Below are positions 17,249 to 25,260 of a stretch of 64,000 nucleotides of DNA, piece by piece. The first letter of the stretch is position 1. Every line of letters starts with the position of its first letter. This stretch comes from Nocardia terrae. GTDB lineage: Bacteria; Actinomycetota; Actinomycetes; Mycobacteriales; Mycobacteriaceae. The stretch covers positions 62,001-126,000 of the forward strand of contig NZ_WRPP01000013.1 in the NCBI RefSeq assembly GCF_009760405.1. Direction: 5' to 3'. The position numbers were made by a program, and so were the translations under genes. The notes beneath the pieces are model-generated. The model had not been told where the DNA came from and did not search any database. It saw only the letters and a list, made by a program, of their open reading frames with translations.

Positions 17249-18640
17249 TCAGGAGATTCGGGTGAAGAGGCGGCCGGCGAGGTCGATGCCGGTGATGGTG
17301 CCTTCGGAGTCGCGGCTGAAGAAGCCGCGCTGGCCGGTGAAGGAGCCCGCGGTGATGACGTATTCGTCGCCGTCGCCGGGGAGCAGGCCGAAGGGGAACG
17401 GCGGGTGGTCCTGGGGGATTTCGGCGTCGGGGGCGGCGGCGCGGATCTCCGGCTTGACCTTGCATTCGAGGTAGAGCTGGGTGCCCTCGGCGTAGCAGGT
17501 CATGGTCATGGCGTCGATGTCGTAGACGCCGAACAGTTCCGGGGCGCGGTCCGCGTCGAAGAGGACCGGTTCGGGGTCGGCGTCGACGACGCCGAGGTAG
17601 TGTTCGAGCGCCCAGCGGATGATGGCCTGGTTGGCGGGGATGCCGTCGGGGCTGGCATTGGAGAGCACCACCACCGCGAAGTTCCGCTCGGGAACCAGCT
17701 GGAAATTGGCGAACTGGCCGAAGCCGGAGCCGTCGTGGCCCACGGTGCGGACGCCGTCCACGTCGCGCAGCATCCAGCACAGGCCGAAGGCGTCGGCCAG
17801 GGTGCTCGCCCGCAGTGCGACGGTCGGCTGCTTCATGCGGTCCAGCAGTTCGGCCGAGAGTACCGTCCCGCCCTGCTCGCCGCGGCCGTCACCGAGGTGG
17901 AATCGGCCCCAGCGCAACAGATCCGAGACCGTGGAACCGAGCCCGCCGCCGGGGTTGTTGGCGCGGCTGCCCTTCCAGGACCGCGACACTTCGAGCTCCC
18001 CGTCGGCTTGGCGCTCGTGCCCGGCGGCGAAGCGTCGGGTCATGACGTCATCGCGGAAGTAGAAGCTCTCGCGCAGTCCGATCGGGGCGAAAACCGTTTC
18101 CGCCACCACCTTTTCGAACGGTTCACCGGTCACGTTCTCGATGACCCGGCCGAGCAGGTTGAATCCGGCCTGGCTGTAGGACGGGCGCTCGCCGGGCGCG
18201 CCGATCAGCGGCAGTTCCGAGAGCGTGGCGACGAAGGCGGCCAGCCCGTCGTCACCCTCGCCGGTGTTGTTGATGATGTTCCACTCCAGACCGGCGGTGT
18301 GGTTGAGCAGCTGCTTCACGGTGATGGCGGCGGCGTGCTGCTCGTCGGCCAGCTTCAGCTCGGGCACATAGGTCCGGACCGGCGCGTCCAGATCGACCTT
18401 CCCCTCGTCGACCAGCCGCAGGAGCGCGGTGGTGGTGAAGGTCTTGCTGGTCGATCCGATGGCGAACAGGGTGTGCTCGGTGATCGGGACCGGGTTCTCG
18501 GTGCTGGTCACGCCGTGGTTGGCGTGGATCTCACGGCCGTCGACCCAGATGCCGACGGCAACGCCGGGCATGCCGTACTTCGCGGCGGTGGCTGCGACGA
18601 ATTCGGTGAGCGCGGCGTCTGTGGTGGTCACGGTGTTCAT
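17249..18640 (-). CDS. Beta-lactamase-fold serine hydrolase (class C/EstB-like)
   Basis: 463 residues: beta-lactamase domain with S-T-S-K (about 67-70) as nucleophile/base, Y-S-Q-A-G-F in place of the class C Y-x-N loop, and an additional C-terminal beta domain (about 350-463) of the kind seen in D-aminopeptidase/esterase members. No signal peptide, so it is probably a cytosolic esterase or peptidase rather than a true beta-lactamase. AAAGG precedes the ATG. The 236 bases between this gene and the regulator to its left hold no gene that I can see. Confidence 0.82.
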   Translation of the reverse strand: MNTVTTTDAALTEFVAATAAKYGMPGVAVGIWVDGREIHANHGVTSTENPVPITEHTLFAIGSTSKTFTTTALLRLVDEGKVDLDAPVRTYVPELKLADEQHAAAITVKQLLNHTAGLEWNIINNTGEGDDGLAAFVATLSELPLIGAPGERPSYSQAGFNLLGRVIENVTGEPFEKVVAETVFAPIGLRESFYFRDDVMTRRFAAGHERQADGELEVSRSWKGSRANNPGGGLGSTVSDLLRWGRFHLGDGRGEQGGTVLSAELLDRMKQPTVALRASTLADAFGLCWMLRDVDGVRTVGHDGSGFGQFANFQLVPERNFAVVVLSNASPDGIPANQAIIRWALEHYLGVVDADPEPVLFDADRAPELFGVYDIDAMTMTCYAEGTQLYLECKVKPEIRAAAPDAEIPQDHPPFPFGLLPGDGDEYVITAGSFTGQRGFFSRDSEGTITGIDLAGRLFTRIS

Positions 18641-18920
18641 GGGATGGCCTTTCGAGCGGGTTTGCTTCGTTGCCCATGACGATGCCGACCCGCGCTGACA
18701 GCCCGCCGACAGTGCGCCGACAGCCGCCGACAGCGGTCGAACCGGCTTGCCGAGCAGCGTCGTGAGTCAGGTCACCCGGGTCTTTTCCATGCCCTGACCG
18801 GCGCTGAAACACCCCTCTCAGGACGACCTCAGCTTCAGGCCAGCAATTGCTTATCGCCCGACGGCAAGGTGAAGGGCTGATTCGTTCTGAGTGGAAACAA
18901 CCTGCCCGAAGGAGAAATGC

Positions 18921-19958
18921 GTGCGTTCGACGAAGATCTGGGGCAGCGTGGTGTTGGCGTTGACGGCAACCGTTCTGCTACCCATCGCCGCGGGCACCGC
19001 CTCGGCCGATGCGAGCACTTCGCTGAACTACGCGGGCACCTCCGCCGACGGCTCCAAGATCGCCTCCAGCACGGCGACCGACGGGCGCAATATCACCCTG
19101 CAGGTCTATTCGGCCGCCATGGACAAGAACATTCGCGTCGATGTGCAGCGCGCCGCCGACGTCTCGCAGCCCACCCCGGTGCTGTACCTGCTCAATGGCG
19201 CGGGCGGCGGCACCGACTCCGCTACCTGGCAGAAGCAGACCGATGTCCTGAACTTCCTGGCGGACAAGAACGTCAATGTGGTGCAGCCGGTCGGCGGCGG
19301 CTTCAGCTACTACACCGATTGGCGGGCACCGGATCCCACGCTGGGCGTGAACAAGTGGAAGACCTTCCTCACCGAGGAGCTGCCGCCGCTGATCGACAAG
19401 GCGCTGAACACCAACGGCCGCAACGCGATCGCTGGCCTGTCCATGGCCGGAACCTCGGTGCTGCAGCTGCCGATCGCCGCGCCCGGCCTGTATCAGTCGG
19501 TGGCCGCCTACAGCGGCTGCGCGCAGATCAGTGATCCGATCGGCTACAACTTCGTCAATACCGTGGTGGCCGCGGGCGGCGGCGACAGCAAGAACATGTA
19601 CGGACCGCAGGGCGATCCCATGTGGGCCGCCAACGATCCCTACGTCCACGCCGACCAGCTGCGCGGCCTGAATCTGTTCATCTCCAGCGGTTCCGGCCTG
19701 CCGGGCCAGTGGGACACCCTCGACGGCCCGCACACGTTGCCCGGCACCGGAGGCTGGGTCAACCAGATGACCGTCGGCGGCACGCTCGAGGCCGCCACCA
19801 ACTACTGCACGCACAACCTCAAGACCAAGCTCGACGGCCTCGGCATCCCGGCCACCTACGACTTCACGCCCACCGGCACCCACTCGTGGGGCTACTGGCA
19901 GGACGCGCTGAAGCAGTCGTGGCCCGTTCTGGCTGCCGGTCTGGGCCTACCCGCCTGA
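18921..19958 (+). CDS. Secreted mycolyltransferase, antigen 85 family
   Basis: 345 residues. AAGGAG (18909-18914) sits 6 nt before GTG 18921. Signal peptide to about ASADA (30). Esterase-D/Ag85 fold: nucleophile Ser174 in A-G-L-S-M-A-G, C-terminal His321 in T-H-S-W-G-Y-W, LYLLNGAGGG and YYTDWRAPD near 93-135. It transfers mycolic acids between trehalose mycolates and to arabinogalactan outside the membrane, which supports a mycolate-bearing host. Both C-terminal YCTHN and Y-S-G-C cysteines are present. Gene stands alone, convergent with the monooxygenase. Confidence 0.9.
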   Translation: MRSTKIWGSVVLALTATVLLPIAAGTASADASTSLNYAGTSADGSKIASSTATDGRNITLQVYSAAMDKNIRVDVQRAADVSQPTPVLYLLNGAGGGTDSATWQKQTDVLNFLADKNVNVVQPVGGGFSYYTDWRAPDPTLGVNKWKTFLTEELPPLIDKALNTNGRNAIAGLSMAGTSVLQLPIAAPGLYQSVAAYSGCAQISDPIGYNFVNTVVAAGGGDSKNMYGPQGDPMWAANDPYVHADQLRGLNLFISSGSGLPGQWDTLDGPHTLPGTGGWVNQMTVGGTLEAATNYCTHNLKTKLDGLGIPATYDFTPTGTHSWGYWQDALKQSWPVLAAGLGLPA

Positions 19959-19968
19959 TCGGTAACAG

Positions 19969-20007
19969 CGAAACCGGCACGCCTCCAGGGGAAGCGAGCC
20001 GGTTTCG
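19969..20007. terminator. Stem-loop between convergent genes
   Basis: CGAAACCGGC (19969-19978) pairs with GCCGGTTTCG (19998-20007) across a 19-nt loop, followed by TTCGTTC. It starts 10 nt after the mycolyltransferase stop and 15 nt before the monooxygenase stop, so it may serve both. Confidence 0.65.
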
Positions 20008-20022
20008 TTCGTTCTCCGGGGT

Positions 20023-21630
20023 CTACGCGGTCAGCTCGAAGTTCGGGTAGCCGTTCTCGCGCTCCTCGTCGCAGTACCGGCGGTAATTGCCGAAACCGCC
20101 GATGTAGGGCATGAATACGCGCTTCTTGCCTTCGATGTTCGCGCCCATGTACCAGGAGTCGGCCTTCACGAACAGGGTGCCCTCGGCGACCTCGAGCAGG
20201 TGGTCGGTCCACTTGACCGCCGCCTCCTCACGCGTCTCGACGGTGCGAATCCCGTTGGCGCGGCAGTGTTCCACCAGCGCGAGCACCCAGTCGAGCTGCT
20301 GCTCGGAGTGCAGCACCATATTGGCCATCACCGACGGCGTGCCGACGCTGTTGATGCTGAACATGTTCGGGAAGCCCGGAATGCCGAAGCCCAGGTAGGT
20401 GACCGGGCCGTCGGCCCAGACGTCGCCGAGGCGGGCGTCGTTCGCGCCGTGCAGGTCGATGCGCAGCAGGGTGCCGGTCATGGCGTCGAAACCCGTTGCG
20501 TAGACGAGGGTGTCGAGCTCGATGAACTTCTCGGCGGTACGGATGCCGGTCGGGGTGACTTCCGCGATGGGTTCGCGGCGCAGGTTCACCAGCTCCACAT
20601 TGGGGCGGTTGAACATCTCGTAGTACCCGGAGTCGGTGCAGATGCGCTTGGTGCCGATCGGGTGATCGTACGGGATGAGGTCGTCGGCGACCGACTGGTC
20701 GTCGACCTTGGCGCGGATCTTGGCGACGGCGAACTCGCGCACCAGCTCATTGGCGGCCAGATCGCTGTTCTGGTCGGGGAAGACCTTGTTGAACAGCACG
20801 CCGCCGCCGTTCCAGCGGTCTTCCATGGCCTGCTCGCGCTGTTCGGCGGTGAGGTCCAGGGCCTTGATCTCGAGCGAGCGGTGCGGTGTGGCGGCCGGTG
20901 CGTAGTAGGAGTTCTCGCGCCGCTGCCGGTAGGTGGCGCGGATCTCGCTCTGTTCGTCGTCGGTCCAGGGGCGGTTGGGCACCGGCACACTGAAATTGGC
21001 CGACCGCTGGAACACGGTGAGCGCCTCGGCTTCTCGCGCGATGACCGGCGAGACCTGGATCCCCGAGGAGCCGGTGCCGATGACGCCGACCCGCTTGCCC
21101 TCGAACGAGACGCCCTGTTCGGGCCACTGCGCGGTGAAGAGTTCCTCGCCCGCGAAGGTCTCGATGCCGGGGATGTTCGGCTTGATCGGCGTGGACAGGC
21201 AGCCGGTGGCGAAAACCACGAACTGCGAACGGAATTCGTCGCCGCGCTCGGTGCGCAGCGTCCATTGCGCGGCCGCCTCGTCGAAGCGCGCCGCGGTCAC
21301 GCGCTGCCCGAAGCGGTAGTGCCGCTCGAGATCGAAGCGCTCGGCCACATGACGGATGTAGGCGAGAATCTCCGGCTGCGCGGCGAAACGCTCGGTCCAG
21401 GTCCAGCTCTGCTGCAGTTCCTCGTCGAAGGAGTAGGAGTAGTCGACGCTCTCCACATCGCAGCGCGCGCCCGGGTACTTGTTCCAGTACCAGGTGCCGC
21501 CGACGCCCGCGCCGGCCTCCAGGCCGAGCACGTTCAGTCCGGCCCGCGCCGCCTGATGGACGCCGTACAGTCCGGCGAATCCGGCGCCGATGATGATCAC
21601 ATCGAATGGGCTGCCCTGCTCGGGATGCAT
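20023..21630 (-). CDS. Baeyer-Villiger-type flavin monooxygenase with altered fingerprint
   Basis: 535 residues, cyclohexanone-monooxygenase-like. FAD motif IIIGAGFAGLYG (11-22), G-G-T-W-Y-W-N-K-Y-P-G-A-R-C-D, NADP motif G-V-I-G-T-G-S-S-G-I-Q near 185, and DTLVYATGFDAMTG near 375. The Baeyer-Villiger fingerprint reads F-A-G-E-E-L-F-T-A-Q-W-P: the usual central histidine is phenylalanine, which I confirmed in the bases near 21150. GAGAGG precedes the ATG. It uses NADPH and O2 on a ketone-like substrate; the histidine change may alter coupling. Monocistronic, with inverted repeats in its promoter. Confidence 0.87.
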   Translation of the reverse strand: MHPEQGSPFDVIIIGAGFAGLYGVHQAARAGLNVLGLEAGAGVGGTWYWNKYPGARCDVESVDYSYSFDEELQQSWTWTERFAAQPEILAYIRHVAERFDLERHYRFGQRVTAARFDEAAAQWTLRTERGDEFRSQFVVFATGCLSTPIKPNIPGIETFAGEELFTAQWPEQGVSFEGKRVGVIGTGSSGIQVSPVIAREAEALTVFQRSANFSVPVPNRPWTDDEQSEIRATYRQRRENSYYAPAATPHRSLEIKALDLTAEQREQAMEDRWNGGGVLFNKVFPDQNSDLAANELVREFAVAKIRAKVDDQSVADDLIPYDHPIGTKRICTDSGYYEMFNRPNVELVNLRREPIAEVTPTGIRTAEKFIELDTLVYATGFDAMTGTLLRIDLHGANDARLGDVWADGPVTYLGFGIPGFPNMFSINSVGTPSVMANMVLHSEQQLDWVLALVEHCRANGIRTVETREEAAVKWTDHLLEVAEGTLFVKADSWYMGANIEGKKRVFMPYIGGFGNYRRYCDEERENGYPNFELTA

Positions 21631-21655
21631 GCGCGACCTCTCAGTATTCGTCTTG

Positions 21656-21678
21656 CGATATTTCGAATAGGCATATCG
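21656..21678. promoter_or_regulatory. Overlapping inverted repeats upstream of monooxygenase
   Basis: CGATAT (21656-21661) with ATATCG (21673-21678), and interleaved TATTCG (21645-21650) with CGAATA (21664-21669), lie 15-50 nt before the monooxygenase start. AT-rich paired half-sites suggest a regulator site; the ArsR encoded 60 bases away is one candidate. Confidence 0.4.
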
Positions 21679-21741
21679 TCAAGGCGAATGCGGGCACGCG
21701 GCGATAGCAGGTCCCACTGACCAGGAGGGCAGTCCCGGCGG

Positions 21742-22104
21742 TTACTCGTGCGCGGGTTCGCCCGTCACGATGTGGTCGGCGTGGTTCAGGCCCTCGCGGA
21801 CCAGCCGCGCCAGGTGGCCGTCGCGAATCCGGTAGATGATGCGGCGGCCGTCGCGGCGGGTGTCGACCAGTCCGGTGAAACGGAGCTTGGCCAGGTGCTG
21901 GCTGACGGCCGTGCGAGACGCGCCGCAGGCTTCGGTCAACGCGGTGACGTCGGCCTCACCCTCGGCGAGGATCCAGAGAATGTGCAGCCGAGTCGGATCC
22001 GAGAGCATGCGGAAGGTGGCGGTCGCCGCGTCCAGCCGGGCCTGATCCGGATCGACCGGGTGGGCGAGACTGGGGTGCGACGATACCGATTCCGCCTTGG
22101 TCAC
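21742..22104 (-). CDS. ArsR/SmtB-family winged-helix repressor
   Basis: 120 residues: MLSDPTRLHILWILAEGEADVTALTEACG, then the recognition helix SRTAVSQHLAKLRFTGLV and the wing D-G-R-R-I-I-Y-R (about 35-105). There is no cysteine pair in the recognition helix (the only Cys is in EACG), so a metal sensor of the ArsR type is not obvious. It starts 6 nt after the MFS stop and is co-transcribed with it, implying that it represses the efflux operon from within. Confidence 0.88.
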   Translation of the reverse strand: MTKAESVSSHPSLAHPVDPDQARLDAATATFRMLSDPTRLHILWILAEGEADVTALTEACGASRTAVSQHLAKLRFTGLVDTRRDGRRIIYRIRDGHLARLVREGLNHADHIVTGEPAHE

Positions 22105-22110
22105 TCTCGG

Positions 22111-23349
22111 TCACCTTCCTGCCGCTGTCACCGCCTCGATGCCCGCCGGAGCGGATGCGGGCCACGCGCGGGCCGCGATCGTAGCTGCCAGTGTAGCGAG
22201 GGCGGCCAGCACGATCGCCGTGGTCGGCAGGCCCGCCAGCGCACCCAGTTTGCCCGCGATCGGGTAGGTGATCAGGAAGCACGCGTGCGAGAGCGAGAAC
22301 TGCGCGGTGAAAACGGCCGTGCGCGTATCGGGTTCGGACTGGGCGCGCAGCAGGCGCGCGGACGGGGTGTTGATCAGCGAGGTGCCCGCGCCGAGCAGCA
22401 CCCAGGTCAGCGCCAGCAGCACCGCGCCCGCGGAGCGGGGGAGCAGCGTCGGCAGGGACGCGGCGACCAGGCCCAGGGGCAGCAGCACGCAGCCGGTCAT
22501 CATGAACCGGCGATCGGGTACCGACCGCAGCAGGCGCGGGGCCGACAGCGCCACCGCCATGGACCCGAAACCGAAACAGCCCAGCGCCAGCGCCACCCCG
22601 GTGTTCGAGCCGCCGAGCTGATCCCGCACGTAGACAACGGTATTCACGATCACCAGCGCGGTGGCCGCGGCCACCACCATGTTCATGGCCAGCAGCCCGC
22701 GCAGCACCGGGCGGTCCAGCATGATGCGCGCGCCCTCGGTGATGCGCTCGAGCAGCGGGGCCGAACGCTGCGGCGGGGCGAGGCGAGGTAGCCGGGTGGT
22801 CACCACCAGCAGCGCCGAGGCCACGAATCCGGCGGCGGTGCCGACGAACAGCGAGTGGTAGCTGATCACCGTGAGCAGTGCCGCCGCGAGCATCGGGCTC
22901 AGCAGCGACTCCAGGTCGTAGGCCAGCCGTGACAGCGAGAGTCCGCGGGTGTAGTCCTCCTCGTCGACCAGCACCGACGGGATCAGTGACTGGAACGCGG
23001 GGGTGAAGGTGGCCGAGGCCGACTGCAGCAGCGCGATCAGCACGTAGATCTGCCAGGTGTGGTGGACGAACGGCAGCATGAGCGCGATCAGCGCGCGCAC
23101 CGCGTCGGCCGACACCAGTACCAGCCGTCGCGGCAGGCGCAGGGTGAGGGCCGAGATCACCGGTGCGACAGCGACATACGCCACCATCTTGATGGCCAGC
23201 GCGGTGCCGAGCACCGCGCCCGCCTGTCCGCCGGCGATCTCGTAGGCGAGCAGGCCGAGGGCGACGGTGAGCAATCCGGTGCCGACCAGGGCGACCACCT
23301 GGGCGGTGAACAGCTTGCGGAACTGGGGGTGGCGGAGCACTTCGAGCAC
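22111..23349 (-). CDS. MFS efflux transporter co-transcribed with ArsR regulator
   Basis: 412 residues with about 12 membrane segments; RLPRRLVLVSADAVRALI fits the MFS loop 2-3 motif, and the N-terminal LRHPQFRKLFTAQ is characteristic of the MefA/enterobactin-exporter-like group. I start at GTG 23349: TATAGT lies exactly 6 nt upstream (leaderless), while longer frames from 23388 or 23421 would include the promoter. It likely exports a toxic small molecule under control of the downstream ArsR protein. Confidence 0.83.
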   Translation of the reverse strand: MLEVLRHPQFRKLFTAQVVALVGTGLLTVALGLLAYEIAGGQAGAVLGTALAIKMVAYVAVAPVISALTLRLPRRLVLVSADAVRALIALMLPFVHHTWQIYVLIALLQSASATFTPAFQSLIPSVLVDEEDYTRGLSLSRLAYDLESLLSPMLAAALLTVISYHSLFVGTAAGFVASALLVVTTRLPRLAPPQRSAPLLERITEGARIMLDRPVLRGLLAMNMVVAAATALVIVNTVVYVRDQLGGSNTGVALALGCFGFGSMAVALSAPRLLRSVPDRRFMMTGCVLLPLGLVAASLPTLLPRSAGAVLLALTWVLLGAGTSLINTPSARLLRAQSEPDTRTAVFTAQFSLSHACFLITYPIAGKLGALAGLPTTAIVLAALATLAATIAARAWPASAPAGIEAVTAAGR

Positions 23350-23460
23350 TCGGCCACTATACGACAATACGTGCGCAGGTGTGCACATGATGTCCGATAT
23401 ATGTTTCCCCGTCCGGATCACGGGGGGTTAGCTGGGTGATTCGTCGCTATCCTCGCTGGC

Positions 23461-24222
23461 ATGGGGAGGAAACTCGCGACCGGTGTGCTGGCCGCCGTGG
23501 CGCTGGCCGCGGCTGCCTGCGCGCAGCATCCGGGGACCGCGCCCTTGGCCGGTAATCCCGCCCCGCGCCCTGTCGGCCCGGCCTCGACGACCCCGGCCCC
23601 GCCCGTCTCCGATCTGCCGCCGTGCGGCGATATCGCCTCCGCCGCAACGCCTCCCGACTGCTATCTGCAATCCCGCGACTCGGCCGGACTGACTTTCGAA
23701 GTGCGGCACACCGGCAGCGGGCAACGCGCCTCGGTCGGCGTCACCGTGCTCGCGCCGACCGGCACGACCGTCCAGACCCTCACCGAACGCGACGTCGGCA
23801 CCACCGCACCGCGCCTGCGCGACCTCGACAACGACGGCCGCGACGAGCTGATCATCCCGATCATGACCGCCGACGCCAACACCCGCTACATCGTCTACCG
23901 CGCCACCGCCGACGCCGTGCCGTTCCACCGCGCGGGCGAACTCGCGGGCATCGTCCTCGACACCACCGCGACCGGCTACGTCGTCGTCACCGCCCACGAC
24001 GGCTACGAACTCTGGAAGATCGAATTCTGGACCTTCGACGCCGACACCCTCCAACCCCTGGTCACCGCCGAAGTCCACTTCCTCGACGACGGCACCGGAC
24101 ACATCGGCGGCAGTCGATGCACGGTCACCGACACCGGCGGCCTCGCCCGCACCGGCCTCACCCTCGACGATGCCACCACCCAGTTCTGCGCCGAGCCGAC
24201 CGTATTACGGGTCAGGCGTTGA
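23461..24222 (+). CDS. Putative lipoprotein with FG-GAP-like repeat
   Basis: 253 residues. N-terminal signal with lipobox-like A-A-A-C (Cys20), a Pro/Thr-rich stalk (about 25-50), then a beta-rich domain containing R-D-L-D-N-D-G-R-D-E-L, a calcium-binding FG-GAP/VCBS-like turn. Probably anchored on the outer face of the membrane; function unknown. TATCCT is 7 nt before the ATG, so probably leaderless. Divergent from the MFS-ArsR operon. Confidence 0.7.
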   Translation: MGRKLATGVLAAVALAAAACAQHPGTAPLAGNPAPRPVGPASTTPAPPVSDLPPCGDIASAATPPDCYLQSRDSAGLTFEVRHTGSGQRASVGVTVLAPTGTTVQTLTERDVGTTAPRLRDLDNDGRDELIIPIMTADANTRYIVYRATADAVPFHRAGELAGIVLDTTATGYVVVTAHDGYELWKIEFWTFDADTLQPLVTAEVHFLDDGTGHIGGSRCTVTDTGGLARTGLTLDDATTQFCAEPTVLRVRR

Positions 24223-24291
24223 GGATCCGGGTCTACCTCGGGGATGTTCCCGATACCGGCCGATCACCCGTGGGGCGAGGATGAATACAGG

Positions 24292-25074
24292 TCAGCTCAC
24301 CGGCTTCGGGTAGCGCCGGCGCAGCCACTCGGCATAGTCGAACGACACGGCCTCGCCAGCGGAGTCGAGGCACAGCGCAGCGTCGCGCACTCGTCGGACG
24401 GCTCGGCCGATCGGTGGCACCGGTAAGGGGATCAGCGTCTGGGCGAGTGTGTGGCGTCGGATATCGGCCAGGTCGCTCAGGGTCTGCACGACCGGGCCGC
24501 CGACGTCGCGGACTCGGCCGGAGGGGCCTGCCTCGACCGCGTCGGCCAGGCGGCCCGCGACGGCGACCACGTCGACGGGCTGGAACCGCATCGAAGCGCG
24601 TGGGGCCAGGCGCAGCTTTGCGCTCGCACCGAGAATCTCGTCGATGAGCTCGTGGAACTGGGTGGCTCGCAACAGGGTCCACGGGATCGGGCCCTGGGTG
24701 ACCACCCGCTCCTGCGCCACCTTGGTGCGGTAGTAGCTGAACGGCACCTGCTCGCAGCCGACGATCGAGATCTCCACGTGGTGGCTCACCTTGGCGCGCT
24801 GTTCGGCGGCCAGCAGCGTCCGCACGCCCTCCACCATGACCGGTGCGCTGCGCAGACCCCGGTGGCCGGCGGCGTCGACCACCGCGTAGACACCCTCGAG
24901 TGCCGCGTCCAAACCCGCGCCGGTCGACAGGTCAACCGAACGATGCTCGGTACCCGGCACCGGATCGGCGGGTGCGGACCGGCTCAACACCCGCACCGCG
25001 TGTCCCCGGGCGACCAGATCCCGCACCACCGGCAGGCCCAGAGTCCCGGTGCCGCCCACAACCGCTACCTGCAT
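24292..25074 (-). CDS. NmrA/NAD(P)-binding atypical SDR
   Basis: 260 residues with N-terminal G-G-T-G-T-L-G (8-14), R-V-L-S-R-S for the cofactor phosphate, and Y-Y-R-T-K near 114-118 in the position of the SDR Y-x(3)-K. Resembles NmrA/YwnB-type sugar-nucleotide-epimerase-fold oxidoreductases; an NAD(P)H-binding redox sensor or reductase role is possible. GAGGGG lies 9 nt before the ATG. Convergent with the lipoprotein gene. Confidence 0.8.
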   Translation of the reverse strand: MQVAVVGGTGTLGLPVVRDLVARGHAVRVLSRSAPADPVPGTEHRSVDLSTGAGLDAALEGVYAVVDAAGHRGLRSAPVMVEGVRTLLAAEQRAKVSHHVEISIVGCEQVPFSYYRTKVAQERVVTQGPIPWTLLRATQFHELIDEILGASAKLRLAPRASMRFQPVDVVAVAGRLADAVEAGPSGRVRDVGGPVVQTLSDLADIRRHTLAQTLIPLPVPPIGRAVRRVRDAALCLDSAGEAVSFDYAEWLRRRYPKPVS

Positions 25075-25260
25075 ATCGAATCCCCTCAGCCGACGTGCTC
25101 ATCTCGGACGCTAGAACCACAACGTGTGCCGCTCAACATGATTCATCGCATGCCGTCTGATTACCCACATTCGGGCTCACGTCGCGCGTCGGTGCGGTTG
25201 GATGCGGCCGCCCCGGCTGCCGTCGATCGGATTCCCGCATCGTCGGTGTCCCAACGAGGT

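Noticed and set aside
23385..23404. Near-palindrome before the MFS-ArsR operon as ArsR site
   Set aside because: Only four bases on each end are symmetric; not enough to support an operator.
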